Source: Sabethes cyaneus
Lineage: Eukaryota; Arthropoda; Insecta; Diptera; Culicidae
Length of the DNA stretch: 64,000 bases
Assembly (NCBI RefSeq): GCF_943734655.1
Contig: NC_071353.1
Span: forward strand, 145,434,043-145,498,042
Direction of reading: 5' to 3'
Position 1 is the stretch's first letter, and each line of letters opens with the position of its first letter. The notes under the pieces are model-generated. The model did not search any database, was not told the DNA's origin, and saw nothing but the letters and a program-made list of their open reading frames with translations. Below, piece by piece: positions 43,326 through 54,789 of the stretch. The position numbers and the translations under genes were made by a program.

Positions 43326-44082
43326 CGACAGTGCGGCTTGTGTTGATGGCGAACAGAGTAATAAGACCAGCAAACCGATGAAGCAGTGTGACATCTGCGG
43401 AAAGTCCGTTACACTCAAATCCTACTTAAGGCACAAAAAATCCCACATCGTCGTACGTCCATTTGAATGTGAGACATGCGACAAAGTCTATAAAACAGCC
43501 GGCGACTTGATAAACCACAAGGAGACCCATGCGGAGAAAAAACAGTTCAGATGTAAAATATGTGCTAAAGAGTTTTCCAAAAAAGCCTTTCTCCTCAAAC
43601 ATTTGAAGTGGCATGGTTCGGAACGTCCATTTAAATGCTCGATTTGCGGAAAAGGGTACTTATATTCGTACCCGCTCGCAGACCACATGCGCTCGGTTCA
43701 CAGCGATGAGCGACCATTTACGTGCGACATCTGTGGTCTATCGTATTCCACAACTTCGCACCTTAGTGCTCACAAGAAGACCCACACGTATCTCGCACCA
43801 CAGCCGTTCAAATGTGATATATGCGATGCAAAATATAGCTACAAATGTGACCTGAGGCGTCACATGAAGAGACATTTAAAATGTTCCCAATGTGGAATGG
43901 AGTTTACCTCTCAAGAAGATCTAAACGAGCATGAATGCAGCGGTCGGCCAGTCAAGTGCACGGAACAACAAACTGAACTTAACAAGCACATGGAAATGCA
44001 AACCGATAAACAAATGTATGAAAGTAATTATTTATATAAAATTAAAAAAACCACGTTAAAATACGTGGTTAAAATACGTTAA
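43326..44082 (+). CDS. C2H2 zinc-finger protein, unit G (start ATG deleted)
   Basis: The six bases that hold the ATG in other units (ATGTTG) are missing, but the frame is open from the acceptor (DSACVDGEQSNKTSKP). The first in-frame ATG is at 43378, giving 234 residues. Fingers: CDICGKSV, CETCDKVY, CKICAKEF, CSICGKGY, CDICGLSY, CDICDAKY and the atypical HEC finger (CSQCGMEF). The following two fingers are collapsed to CTEQQTELNKHME, as in F and H, and the tail is Lys/Thr-rich read-through. Six canonical fingers remain intact. If the true start is in an upstream exon the loss of the ATG would not matter. Confidence 0.72.
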
Positions 44083-44199
44083 AATACGTGGGGTTGGTTG
44101 GAATTTAGTTTTCAAATCGAATTAAAAACTATTTGGCAGCCCTGCCGTTAAAATATATTAACTTGATAACGGCAGAGCCTGAGAAAATTTGGTTTATAT

Positions 44200-44825
44200 A
44201 ACGAATTTGTCCGATTTCTTAAATTGAAAAAAATCTAGATTAGAATTTGGACGCCAAATTGGATTAAACCTGGAATAGGACTTAAAATATTGTGTGGAAT
44301 TGAACTTGAAATACGATTTATGAATTTGAAATTAGAATTAAATTTGAACTCAAAATCAGAATTTTAGTTGAATGTGAAATATAAAAGGTCAAAAACGAAA
44401 AATCAAAATTCACAAGCAAAAAATCAAAAACCAAAGGATAGAAATAAAAAGTTTAAATTCCAAATTCAAAAGTTTAAATTTAGAAGTAAAAGTTAATCAA
44501 AACAAATCAACCTCAAAGACCAAAGATCACAGTTGGTTCAAAGTCGGATGGTCAAAAATTGAAAGCAAAACTCAAACAATAAAAATCAAAACTCGAAAAA
44601 ATACGGTCGCAAATCAAAGAATCAAAGATCGAGTTCCAAAATAACAATCAACAGTTAACAAGTTAGTCAAAAATCAAAGTTAAAAAAGTCACAGGTCAAG
44701 CCAAACAATCAAGAGTAAAATTAAAAGTCAAAAACCAAAACTAAAATTCAGAAGGTATGTCAAAAGTTGAAATTCAAAAACCAAAATTTAAAATTGACAT
44801 TTTAAATCAATAACTCAATCTAGTA
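44200..44825. repeat. A-rich cryptic simple sequence, block 1
   Basis: Irregular AAATCAAAA, GAATTGAAC and CAAAATTCAAA phrases. It aligns in part with 56450-56560 (both have AATAAAAAGTTTAAATTTAG), so it was probably duplicated with the neighbouring zinc-finger unit. Confidence 0.65.
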
Positions 44826-44892
44826 TTTACTCCGCCAATTTGATCCTGATGTTTGTTAGAGCTAATTTTAAATGCACATCTTGGCTGTATTA

Positions 44893-44900
44893 ATATTTAC
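44893..44900. repeat. Target-site duplication ATATTTAC, left
   Basis: Eight bases, repeated at 49217-49224. Confidence 0.75.
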
Positions 44901-45536
44901 AGGGTGGCCACTCAGTCGGAAAAACCGGGAAAAAGTCGGGAATCACTAACAGTCGGGAAAAAGCCGGGAATTTCACAAGTAAACCGGGAAATACCCGCCT
45001 GAGAAGTTTTTTTCTCAATTGCTGCATTTTTTCAATCAAAATCTTCAGGGCGCCTTTCAGGTTTTTTTCATCTCACCACTTCAGTTTGACTTCAGCTCAG
45101 TTCATTCGTGACTTCTACGGGATTGTGATTTGAACCCGAACCCCCACTATCCTCTTGGTTCGATTAACAGCGTCCAATTGACCGAAGTGCGTTAGTTCGG
45201 CTGGTCAATACTTACTTAGTTTACTCACGCGTTAGATCGACACCAAGCTAGCAAATGGCACCTTCACTAGTCGTTCACCGAGCGAAAAACAAAGTATTCT
45301 AAAATCTTATGGAGACTTGTGAGGCATTATTAGGGGTAAGTCACCCAGTACCGGACACTTAAGAATTTTAACATATATAAAATCAACACTTTGCATAACT
45401 TCAGTTTTTTTTCACTGGAAGAGTAATATAGAAAACTATTTTCCAATAAAAATAGGATACACGTTGTTGAATCACTAATGAACCATTTTAGAAGCCAAAT
45501 GAAAAATCGATAAAAATCATTAGAATCATATCATTA

Positions 45537-46477
45537 GGCGGGGCATAAGTGCGATGTTTGCAGTTGTCATCAATTTTCGTGAGATATAAAGAAGGACAAC
45601 AACAAAATACATTTTGTAGTGATGCAGTAACTCAATATCTTCCCATTCAACTATAAATCATCTGGAATAATAGTGTTTTGCAAAATAAATTCTTCATTCT
45701 TCTGATCAAGTGCCGATTCGCACTTTTACCCCACTAGCGGGGCAAAAGTACGAATACCTCGGGGCAAAAGTTCGAAGCTAGAATCCATGAAATTGGCCCA
45801 GCAGTAGCTAACAAAACCAGATTATCTTCAATCTGCGTTATGTTTCGGTAAGGAGTATTCTCAATTTGCACCTTTCCTATTTTGCGCTGGTATATTGCTG
45901 CCTCCGTCAGAACGAAACTTTTCCAAGCGTTTGTTTTTTGTTTCATCAGCGGAAAACATTGTTTTCCTTCGGCCAACATTTGTAGAGCATACAGTTTTCT
46001 GCAGATCTTCCATTTCTAGTATCTGTAATATAGTGCCTAAAGCTGTATATAATATGCTATACATTTTTGCATCGTTCACGAATCGCACTTTTACCCCGTC
46101 CGTGAATCGAAGTTTTACCCCGCTAGGCGGTTGACGAGGTTTGATTAAATTCTGGAAAAGCGAAATATGTTTTGTAAATTCTTTTCACCGTATTTTCAAA
46201 TCAGATATGTGAGTGACACTGCTACAAATTTTCAACAAGTAATATCATCCTGTTGATATCGTATTTGCCGTATAACGAAAAATTACATCAAAACCGCTCT
46301 AAAATAACATTTGCTCATAACTCAGCAACTATGCTTCGTAAACAACCAAAGTCTACGTTAGATTCAAGCTGTCAAAGTTGTCACCCATTCATGCTAATGT
46401 AGTCAATTTACTCGGAATCTCCACCGATAAATTATTGAATCGTACTTTTCCCCCATCGCACTTTTACCCCTCCTTAC
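45537..46477. mobile_element. Nested TIR-like element with GGGGTAAAAGTGCGA ends
   Basis: GGCGGGGCATAAGTGCGATG near 45537 faces CATCGCACTTTTACCCCTCC near 46458, and the phrase recurs inside (near 45722, 45752, 46083, 46107). Same style as the element at 15711-17042. Ends approximate. Confidence 0.4.
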
Positions 46478-46519
46478 TCTACTTAAAAATTGTGTCTCCC
46501 AGTACCAATCAAAAGTCCA

Positions 46520-46554
46520 TACCAATAATATACCAATAAGGTATATTATTGGTA
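46520..46554. repeat. Perfect 15-bp hairpin
   Basis: TACCAATAATATACC, loop AATAA, then the exact complement. A further pair (AAGTCC and GGACTT) lies just outside. Confidence 0.9.
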
Positions 46555-46859
46555 AATAAACCAATTAAGGACTTATATTTCTGAATAAGACATGTCAAAA
46601 CGTTTAAAATCTCTTATTGCTTGCACTAAAGATTGCCTTGAATAAAAATCAACAGTTTTTCATGCTCTATATCGATGCTCTCCTGTTTTCTATGAGAAAT
46701 TGATCATCAACAGGTTTCCTTATTTTCTCATATTTAAGATTTAAGATTTTTTTTGCAAAATCTTGATCAAGATTTTCAAAAATCTTCAAGAATTTGACTC
46801 AACCAAGTAAAGCATTTTGCTGTTCGGTATTGGGGAACGGCTCGCTTTCCGGTACTGGG

Positions 46860-47640
46860 TGACAGAAATCGCTGAGAACAATCTGCATTTTTTAAGGAAT
46901 TAAATATCTTTGTGGAAAAATGAACTATGGAGCTTAGAAAATATTTAATGAAGATATTTTATGGATGAAAAACGAAATTTTGTTTGACCGAATATTGCTG
47001 TAATGCTGATCTGAAGATTAGCCGAAACAAAACAATTCGATCGGCGGTAGATAAAAACAAACAAATCTCGGTGTTCGTGGGCGATTCTGACATACAAAAT
47101 CACATATGCTAATTTTTTGTTGATTTTATCATATTAGCTACTAAAGTGCACCATTTGAACTATGAAAGTCAGAAGTATCCGGCGCTGGGGGACTAATATA
47201 ATATAAATATAATCCCCCTATATCCCCCTAACTCTTTTCTAAATTTATGCTCAAGGTCAAGATTCTAAACATCTAGTTATTGCAATTTTGATTCAAGAAT
47301 TATTTCAGACAGTAAGAGCGGTGAATGTAATGGTTTGAACATTCTTTTTACAATCTTAAGATAAAATATAATCCTTAAAGCATGAGTTTCTAATACGCAT
47401 TTTGTTAAAATTCCATCTGTTTGACATGATGCATCTCGGCATTTGAAACGGGCAATAACAAGGGGAAAATATATCCGAATATTGGGTAATGAGAAAAGCA
47501 AACTGACAATGATATAAAATTGTGCTATAGACTCCTAATTAAATTAATCCTATTGAGGAAGCAATCTAGTTCTATCCTGTCCCACGTAATAAACATTTGA
47601 CGATTTGTTATTAACCATTTGGACTTAAATTGGAGTTAAT
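46860..47640. other. Interior of the composite, no gene recognised
   Basis: AT-rich; GTACTGGGTGAC near 46852 is the inverse of CACCCAGTAC near 45350, suggesting another nested element around 45333-46873. No ORF of note. Confidence 0.35.
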
Positions 47641-47726
47641 AGGCCGTATGAATGAAACGGTTTGCTTTGCTTTTCCCATGTAAATCTTATGGGAGAGTTT
47701 GCTCTAACTCTTTATTCATACGGCCT
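47641..47726. mobile_element. 86 bp palindromic MITE
   Basis: AGGCCGTATGAAT and its exact complement at the two ends, flanked by AAT on each side. The interior is GTTTGCTTTGC and AGTTTGCTCTAACTC. Confidence 0.7.
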
Positions 47727-48026
47727 AATGGTACGTGTTCCACCCCAGTGTGGGATGGAACCTAGACACGCCAGTAATTACGGGCAACATAGTAAAAACA
47801 ATGTGATCAACCTAATGAATATTTTTTCATGAAATTTAACTCAAAATTTGATTTTCCTGCAAAAATATTTATCCAGAGCAGTGCCAGAAAACGAATAGCT
47901 TAACTTCTCTTTTTCATTTTTCGTATCTAACGCTCAACCCAGATATTTTTTTAATTCAGATATACTACAAAATTGAAATAAATCATTTAAATCACTCTTA
48001 GAAAAAAATTAAGATCGATCATTTTG

Positions 48027-48034
48027 CTCTAGAT
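48027..48034. repeat. Target-site duplication CTCTAGAT, left
   Basis: Eight bases repeated at 48158-48165 on the other side of the MITE. Confidence 0.9.
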
Positions 48035-48157
48035 CAGCGGTTCCCAAATGGGGGTTCGCGAACCCCCAGGGGTTCGCCAAAACTTTAGTTCGCTGCAGAA
48101 TAGTATAGGGAAATCCGTCAGGGGGTACGCGAACCGAAAAAAGGTTGGGAACCGCTG
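48035..48157. mobile_element. 123 bp hAT-type MITE
   Basis: Ends CAGCGGTTCCCAA and TTGGGAACCGCTG with an exact 8-base duplication on both sides: textbook hAT features. The interior has a TTCGCGAACCCCC palindrome. Confidence 0.9.
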
Positions 48158-48318
48158 CTCTAGATGACCTTTTTCTTCAAAAGTAAGAAAGGGAAAATTT
48201 GCGGAATATTTTTTTCGCAATTTACCTGAATTCTTGTTTTTCGAAAACATCAACATATCAATTTCAAAACAAATTTCGTATGCTTATGATATTACACGTC
48301 ACAATTTTAGTCAAAAAT

Positions 48319-48890
48319 TCAGGTTTTCTTGTCACAGGAACTGATCCCTAGCCAAATCATACATTTTTTCACAAACTTATCCGCTAAAACAAACTTGCAT
48401 CCGTTAAGAACCATCCCGCGAATAGGAGCTTTGAAGAACTTGACCCCCGATAATTGGATGTAATCGACATTCGCATAAGTTTCACATCCATGATCCATCG
48501 TCAGCACCTAGTCGTACAACTTACATGCCCGAATTCTAGCCATTTGCTCGGTACCACCTGTAGCCTTCCAAATACGCCGCACAGTGTAGCAGCCATCTTC
48601 AGTTTTTTCTCCAAATCAATCTGAGATATTGGGATTAGCCTTAATTTTCCGAAAAAAAAACTTTCCGAATGATCTTTACCCGCAGTTGACGATCAAGGGT
48701 TTCACTCCGACGTTTGGTTTGCACTTTGCGGGCAGTCGTGAGAATTTTCTAACATATTTTGTTACAAAGTTTTTGATAACTCACGCTACTATACCTTTGG
48801 AATTTGCCTGCTTCTGAGTAGACGCCGATGGATTTTGGGGTTGACTGCGTCAATCATTTTTATTTCCTCCTCTTGCATAATAAATATTTC
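48319..48890 (-). pseudogene. mariner-family transposase remnant
   Basis: Reading leftwards: a helix-turn-helix-like piece (RRSETLDRQLRVKIIRKVFF), then LTMDHGCETYANVDYIQLSG and KFVKKCMIWLGISS, the latter typical of the start of the catalytic core in insect mariner/ITm elements. Stops and frame changes throughout, and the DDE core is cut short at 48319. Inactive. Confidence 0.55.
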
Positions 48891-49216
48891 GGAACCACAT
48901 TAGTTTTAGACTACAAAAAATATGAATCAAGCAGAACTGTTTACAAGCAACATAACGCAGTCAAAAACTTGCATATCCGACTGAGAGCACCACTATCGCT
49001 AAAATGAATTGCCCCATTTCTAAACGATCGAAGCTTAACTTATTTAAATTGAACAATTTTCTTTATCAAGACCTCAAAACGGTTTCTCAAACGGTCAAAC
49101 AATTTTGAAATAATCCGACCAGTTGAAAAAATTTTCGGTCGGGAAAATCATACATAAACCGGGAAAAAGTCGGGAAAAAACCGGGAATTTGAAATTTGAA
49201 ATTGAGTGGCCACCCT

Positions 49217-49224
49217 ATATTTAC
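49217..49224. repeat. Target-site duplication ATATTTAC, right
   Basis: Repeat of 44893-44900, two bases before Helitron-like copy 3. Confidence 0.75.
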
Positions 49225-49226
49225 TA

Positions 49227-51476
49227 CTAGCTGACCCGACAAACTTCGTATTGCCACAAATTAACCTGTGTTGTACATAAATCATGAATCTCATATGATC
49301 TTTGTCACTTCTCGAGTTTTGCAAGCCCCCCAGTGGGCGGCGCTTCCGACGGCGGGTCACCGGCAACACTCGCGACCGGCTCGTCCTGAATGATCTAGTG
49401 TTACTATAGATAGTTTTTGTGGTCTTGTTATTGATTAATGTTTTATGGAAGAGTCTCGAATTTCTCGAGTTGGATTAGTTTTTGAGTTTCGCAAAAATTT
49501 CTGTTTTATTTGTAATGAGAGTCCATATCCCCCTACCACAGGGGTGAGAGGTCTCTAACTATCATAAAATAAATTCAAGACTCAAACATCTCCTACATGC
49601 TAAATTTGGTTCCATTTGCTTGATTAGTACTCAAATTATAAGGAAATTTGTATTTCATTTGTATAGGAGCCCACCCTCTTAAAAGGGAAAGGGGTCGTAA
49701 TACACCACAGAAAAAAAATTCTGCCATCTAAAACTCTCACATGCCAAATTTGGTTCCATTTGCTTGATTAGTTCTAAAGTTATGAGCAAATTTGTATTTC
49801 GTTTGAATGGGAGCCCCCCCCCTCCTAAAAAGGTAAGAAGTCCTAATTCATCATGGGAAAAATGGTTGCCTCCAAAAACACCCACATGCCAAATATGGTT
49901 CCATTTGCTTGATTAGTTCTCGAATTATGAGGAAATTTGTATTTCATTTGTGTAGAAACCCCCCTCTTGAAGTGTGGAAGGATCCTAATTCACCGTAGAA
50001 AATATTTTTGCCTCCAAAAACCTCCACATGCCGAATTTGGTTCTATTTGCTTGATTAGTTCTCGAGTTATGGGGAAATTTGTATTTCATTTGTATTGAAG
50101 CCCCCCCTCCTAATGTGGGAAGAGGTCCTAATTCATCACAGAAAAAATTCTTGCCTCCAAAAACACCTACACGCCAAATTTGGTTCCAATTGCTGGATTA
50201 GTTCTCGAGTTATGAGGAAATTTGTATGGAAGTCCCCCCTCTTAAAGGGGAGAGGAGTTATAATTCCTCTTATAAAGAGGGGAGGGGTCTCAATTCACCA
50301 TAGAATAAATTCTTGTCACCAAAAAAAACACCCACATGCCAAATGTTGTTCTATTTGCTTGATTAGTTCTCGAGTTAGGAGGAAATTTGTATTTCATTTG
50401 TACAGGAGCCCCCCCTCTTAGAGTGGGGAGGGGTCGTAATTCACCGTAGAAAATTGTCTTGCCCTCGAAAACCTTCACATGCCAAAGTTGGTTCCATTTG
50501 CTTGATTAGTTCTCGAGTTATGAGGAAATTTGTATGGAAGCCCCCACTCTTAAAGGGGAGAGGAGTTACAATTCCCCTTATAAAGAGGGAGGGGTCTCAA
50601 TTTACCATAGAATAAATTCTTGTCACCGAAAACACCCACATGCCAAATTTGGTTCTATTTGCTTGATTAGTTCTCGAGTTATGAGGAAATTTGTATTTCA
50701 TTTGTATAGGAGCCCCCCCTCCTAAAGTGGGGAGAGGTTCTTATTCATCATAGAAAACATTCTAGCCTCCAAAAACACCTACATGCCAAATTTGGTTCCG
50801 TTTGCTGGATTAGCTCTCGAATTATAAGGAAATTTGTATTTCGTTTGTATAGGAGCCCCCCCTCTTAAAGTGGGGAGGGGTCCCAATTCATCATAGAAAA
50901 AAATTTTGTCTTCAAAAACACACACATGCCAAATTTGGTTCCATTTGCTTGATTAGTTCTCGAGTTATGAGGAAATTGGTATTTCATTTGTACAGGAGCC
51001 CCCCCTTTTAAAGTGAGGAGGGGTCCTAATTCAACATAGAAAATTTTCTTGCCCTCGAAAACCTTCACATGCCAAATTTGGTTCCATTTGCTTGATTAGT
51101 TCTCGAGTTATGAGGAAATTTGTATGGAAACCCCCCCTCTTAAAGGGGAGAGGAGTTATAATTCCCCTTATAAAGAGGGGAGGGGTCTCAAATTACCCTA
51201 GAATAAATTCTTGTCACCGAAAACACCCACATGCCAAATTTGGTTCTATTTGCTTGATTAGTTCTCGAGTTATGCAGAAATTTGTGTTTCATTTGTATGG
51301 GAGCCCCCCCTCTTAGTGGGGGGAGGGGTCTCTAACCATCACTAAAACCTTTCCTGGCCCCAAAAACCTCTACATGCAAATTTTCACGCCGATTGGTTCA
51401 GTAGTTTTTGATTCTATAAGGAACACAGGACAGACAGACAGACAGACAGACAGAAATCCTTCTTTATAGGTATAGA
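49227..51476 (-). mobile_element. Helitron-like element, copy 3 (expanded)
   Basis: Same ends as copies 1 and 2, flanked by A and T. It is 2250 bases and holds about thirteen internal units, spaced 141-165 bases. Each unit pairs CCCCCCTCTTAAAG with GGGGAGGGG. Open frames across the units (for example 50095-50421 and 50534-50725) repeat the same peptide phrases and are not genes. Confidence 0.68.
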
Positions 51477-51539
51477 TTTAGATTTCACGTTTACTTGTTT
51501 TGCACATATTGGATTGAGAGCTCAGGTCGACGTGATACT

Positions 51540-52398
51540 GACCTCAAAGCAGCTTTTGACAGAATAGATCATCGCATACTTTTGCAAAAACTACGCCGTC
51601 TTGGGATCTGTGATAAGCTTGATTGAATGGCTCAACTCAAATCTTAGCGATAACCTAGCGAAGCGAAACCTAAATGGGGTACCTCAGGGGAGCAACTTGG
51701 GATTTAGCAGTGTTGCATTATTGCTCGATGGTGGCTATAAACTAGCTTACGCTGACGATCTAAAACTTAAGCTCAACAGGGTCGAAAAAATAAATGACTT
51801 AGGAGTTCTCATGGACAAAAAGCTCATCTTTACCAATCATCGGTTAGCTATCATCGCCAAAGCTAATAGACAGTTAGGTTTTATACCGAAAATAGCCAAA
51901 GGTTTCAACGACCCTTATAGTCTCAAAGCTTTGTATTGCTCACTGGTACGACCTATTTTGGAAAACGCAGCTCTTGTTTGGCTCCCTCATTAGCTGACAT
52001 GGGATATAAGAATTGAAAGAATCCAGAACGATTCATCCGCGTTGCTCTGCGTAACCTGCCTTGGCGTGACCCTCTGAATCATTAGCTTAACGTAGAAAAA
52101 TTCAGCAGGTAACCTTTATTGCCAAGCTGCTGAACAATGAGGTTGACTGTCCACGATTGCTGTCATTACTGGATTTCCGAATTCCATCGTGGTCCCTGAC
52201 GACGCTGCCACGTTGCTTCAACCAAGGTTTCATCGTACAGCATTCGGCTATCGATGAACCTATGTCTTCGATGTTGCGTGCTTTTGCTTCTGTTGAAGAT
52301 ATGTTCGAGGTTGGGGAAAGCACCAGCGGACCAGCGCCTTCTCACGCAGAATCACTGCATCTGACTCTTTCGGAATGTGATAATGGTACTGTGCTATT
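51540..52398 (+). pseudogene. CR1/Jockey-like RT remnant 4
   Basis: DLKAAFDRIDHRILLQKLRR, NGVPQGSNLG and AYADDLKL (catalytic box kept) are followed by a deletion to EKINDLGVLMDKKLIF and the thumb up to 51993. Further frames give RVALRNLPWRDPL. Stops at several points. Inactive. Confidence 0.7.
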
Positions 52399-52613
52399 GA
52401 CGTAGGTCTGCGTCTTACGGCAAGGTTTGGAATAGGGTGTCATTCCGAAAAATCAAAAAATGCAAGTGTCACGAAAATATGAAAGATTATGAACGCTACT
52501 AGCTCTGCCAATTATGAACGGATTTTCATGATTTAGATACCGACCGACTCATAATAGATGTAGCAATTATGTGATTTCTATTATAACTTTCTTTTTCAAA
52601 CACTAATTAGTGA
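52399..52613. repeat. Interspersed 210 bp repeat, copy 2
   Basis: Direct match to 30890-31100. Here it follows an RT remnant; there it precedes one. Confidence 0.75.
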
Positions 52614-52679
52614 AAAGTCTCAAGGTCAATAATCCCCATACATTTCCTTCGTGTTTGCTTTGCTGGAGGTGATTTCTGC

Positions 52680-52795
52680 GGGGAGGTTGCCCCCCACAGT
52701 AGCCGGCGCTTCCTAGCCCCCCCCCCCCCCCCCACCTCCCCCAACCATTACAATAACCTTCCACGACCCCAAAACCCCATTTTTATAGGTATAGA
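52680..52795 (-). mobile_element. Helitron-like terminal fragment
   Basis: Ends TTTTTATAGGTATAGA followed by T, like the right ends of the three larger copies, and has GCCGGCGCTTCC resembling their left part. A 17-base C run is at 52717-52733. Internally deleted. Confidence 0.5.
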
Positions 52796-54785
52796 TTATA
52801 AACGTTCGGAGTATCATTACTAATCATGGATGAGTGATACCCTGGACCCAGTTTTCTTATTCTTATTATTCTTATTAATAACAACACAACCTCAATAAAG
52901 GATTCCTGGAAATAATTTTAATTATTTCTATTCATAGAAATATTTCAAATTATTTTCTTGTCTGTATTAACATTTGCAAAATATCAGAGATATATTGCAA
53001 ATGTTTAATCGGCCAGGCCAACTGTGAAGTAGTGCCGCAAAGACGATTATAAGAAATAAATCTTGTGTGAATAAGTTATTCATACATAGATACATTTCAA
53101 AATCAACAGGGGAAGAAGAAACAGGGACGTCTCGTACCAACCGTTTCTGACTGAAGTTTGGAGCGTCTTAGTACCGTTTCTGATCAACTGTAAATTTGTT
53201 TCGTTGGGAGTATCTTTGGGAGGTTAAGTGATCTTTATCGTTGGGAGGTTAAGTGATACTCCAGACCTTCGGGGATGAACTTATGGCATTAACCAAAGTC
53301 AGGCTGCAATAGGCCAAGGTTATAGCGCCTTTTTTCGCTCTCTGAAAATAGATACATTCCATCTACCTATCTACTGAATATATATTGGCATCATATTAAT
53401 TACTAAGTAAAAGAATAAAACTTAGGAATAATAAAATATATGAATGCAGGAAAATCAAATAGATAAACAAGTGAAGTTATAAAACGACCTCACCGGCATT
53501 TGTTTCTTCGTCCGCTCCATTAAATTAAATTTGAAAGACAGTTTGAAGACCTTTTCGAAAGCTAGGTTTTGGGCAGGTAGGACTTCATAAACCGCAAAAA
53601 TCACTACCGTATGCACGAACGTAAATTCGGACCGATTCCAGTAACGGATGCCGCCAGTAACTCCAGCTACATAATTAGTTTGATATTACCTTCAAGGCAC
53701 TTGCTAATTCTATATCTGCTGCCGCTGGCCGATGACGGAACAACTAATTTGTAGCTTGATTATTCCCAACGATCGGACGGAACCGATAATTCGTTTCATT
53801 AAATAATTTTTCACAAACTGTAAGAAAATTTTGACAGCGAAAAATTTTGTCCACACGCGCTGCTTACTGCGATCTTTTTTCAATGGGTGATACCCTGGAC
53901 CCTGGGGGATAAACTGACGGCGTTAACCACAGGCCAACCGCCTTTATTCGCTCTCTGAAATACAAAAAATGTGTGTACAATTTGAAGTCAGTGTAGACAA
54001 CCCGCCCGCGCCTTTCACAGTAAAACAACGTCTTACAACGATTAGTTCAGTGTCGCGAACCCCAAAACAAGCGATGTAAGAGAAAAACGAAAATGCCCCT
54101 TGGAGTCCCCCGAGAAAACAGGAGATCCAGAACTTGCGAAACACAGTCCCTTAATCCACAAGTCCACCAACAACGCCCACATCTAAATAACAGTTCATGA
54201 AAAAATGTCATTAAAATATTTTCCATACCTAACTAATAAAAAGGCCAAAAGTCGAATGCAAAGTTAGAAATATCATTCTCTGCGGTATTCTGTACTATGT
54301 ACTTAACTTTGAAACTATTTGTGGTAATTCCTAAGAACGCTGGACTTGGATTTACTGTATGGTATTCTTTGAGGTTATGTTTGTGCAGTCATATAATAAC
54401 AATAATAATGTTTGAATCCAATCCTAATTATCATAATCATCTTGCTACGATGAACTTTTTTTAAAAACAAAACTTTCAGCATTGCTCTTCTTGCCAACAT
54501 AGTTTATCAACCAGACATAAAACTTATTTTTCACCATAACACTTTACACTTGAGTACTTCTTCCTCCACCATTTGCGTCACTAGTCATAGACGAAAATTT
54601 TCATTGCATTCTCCACTCGAACAGGCTTTCATCGAAACGATAACGGTCACGTTCGTTTACACTTCCAATCAAGTTAAAATTACTAAACATACCGAATATT
54701 ATACCTATACATTTTATGTTTAATATGGATAATTGACTACAAAAATTAAAATTACGTCCAACCGCGCACAGTGACTGCTTTGATC
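52796..54785. other. Intergenic with a direct repeat, no gene recognised
   Basis: Two related blocks, 53250-53350 and 53885-53970, share GTGATAC, GGACC, GGGGAT, GGCGTTAACCA/GGCATTAACCA and TTCGCTCTCTGAAA; a short piece also occurs at 52828. They may be remains of a pair of LTRs or a MITE. Nothing coding seen. Confidence 0.4.
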
Positions 54786-54789
54786 CTGC

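Larger units (their letters stand above)
44901..49216. mobile_element. hAT-like composite element, 4.3 kb
   Basis: Terminal inverted repeat AGGGTGGCCACTCA with an 8-base target duplication, the hAT signature. Subterminal regions are filled with CCGGGAAAAAGTCGGGAA-type repeats at both ends. The interior holds smaller nested elements and a mariner remnant, but no hAT transposase. A related left end occurs at 61232. Confidence 0.7.

Noticed and set aside
50095..51316. Open frames in Helitron-like copy 3 with repeated peptide phrases
   Set aside because: They repeat because the DNA units repeat; no start, domain or conservation argues for coding.
5336..51476. CRISPR-like arrays in the 141-165 base repeats
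   Set aside because: The genome is eukaryotic, the units are long, diverged and lack repeat-spacer structure, and they lie inside transposable elements.
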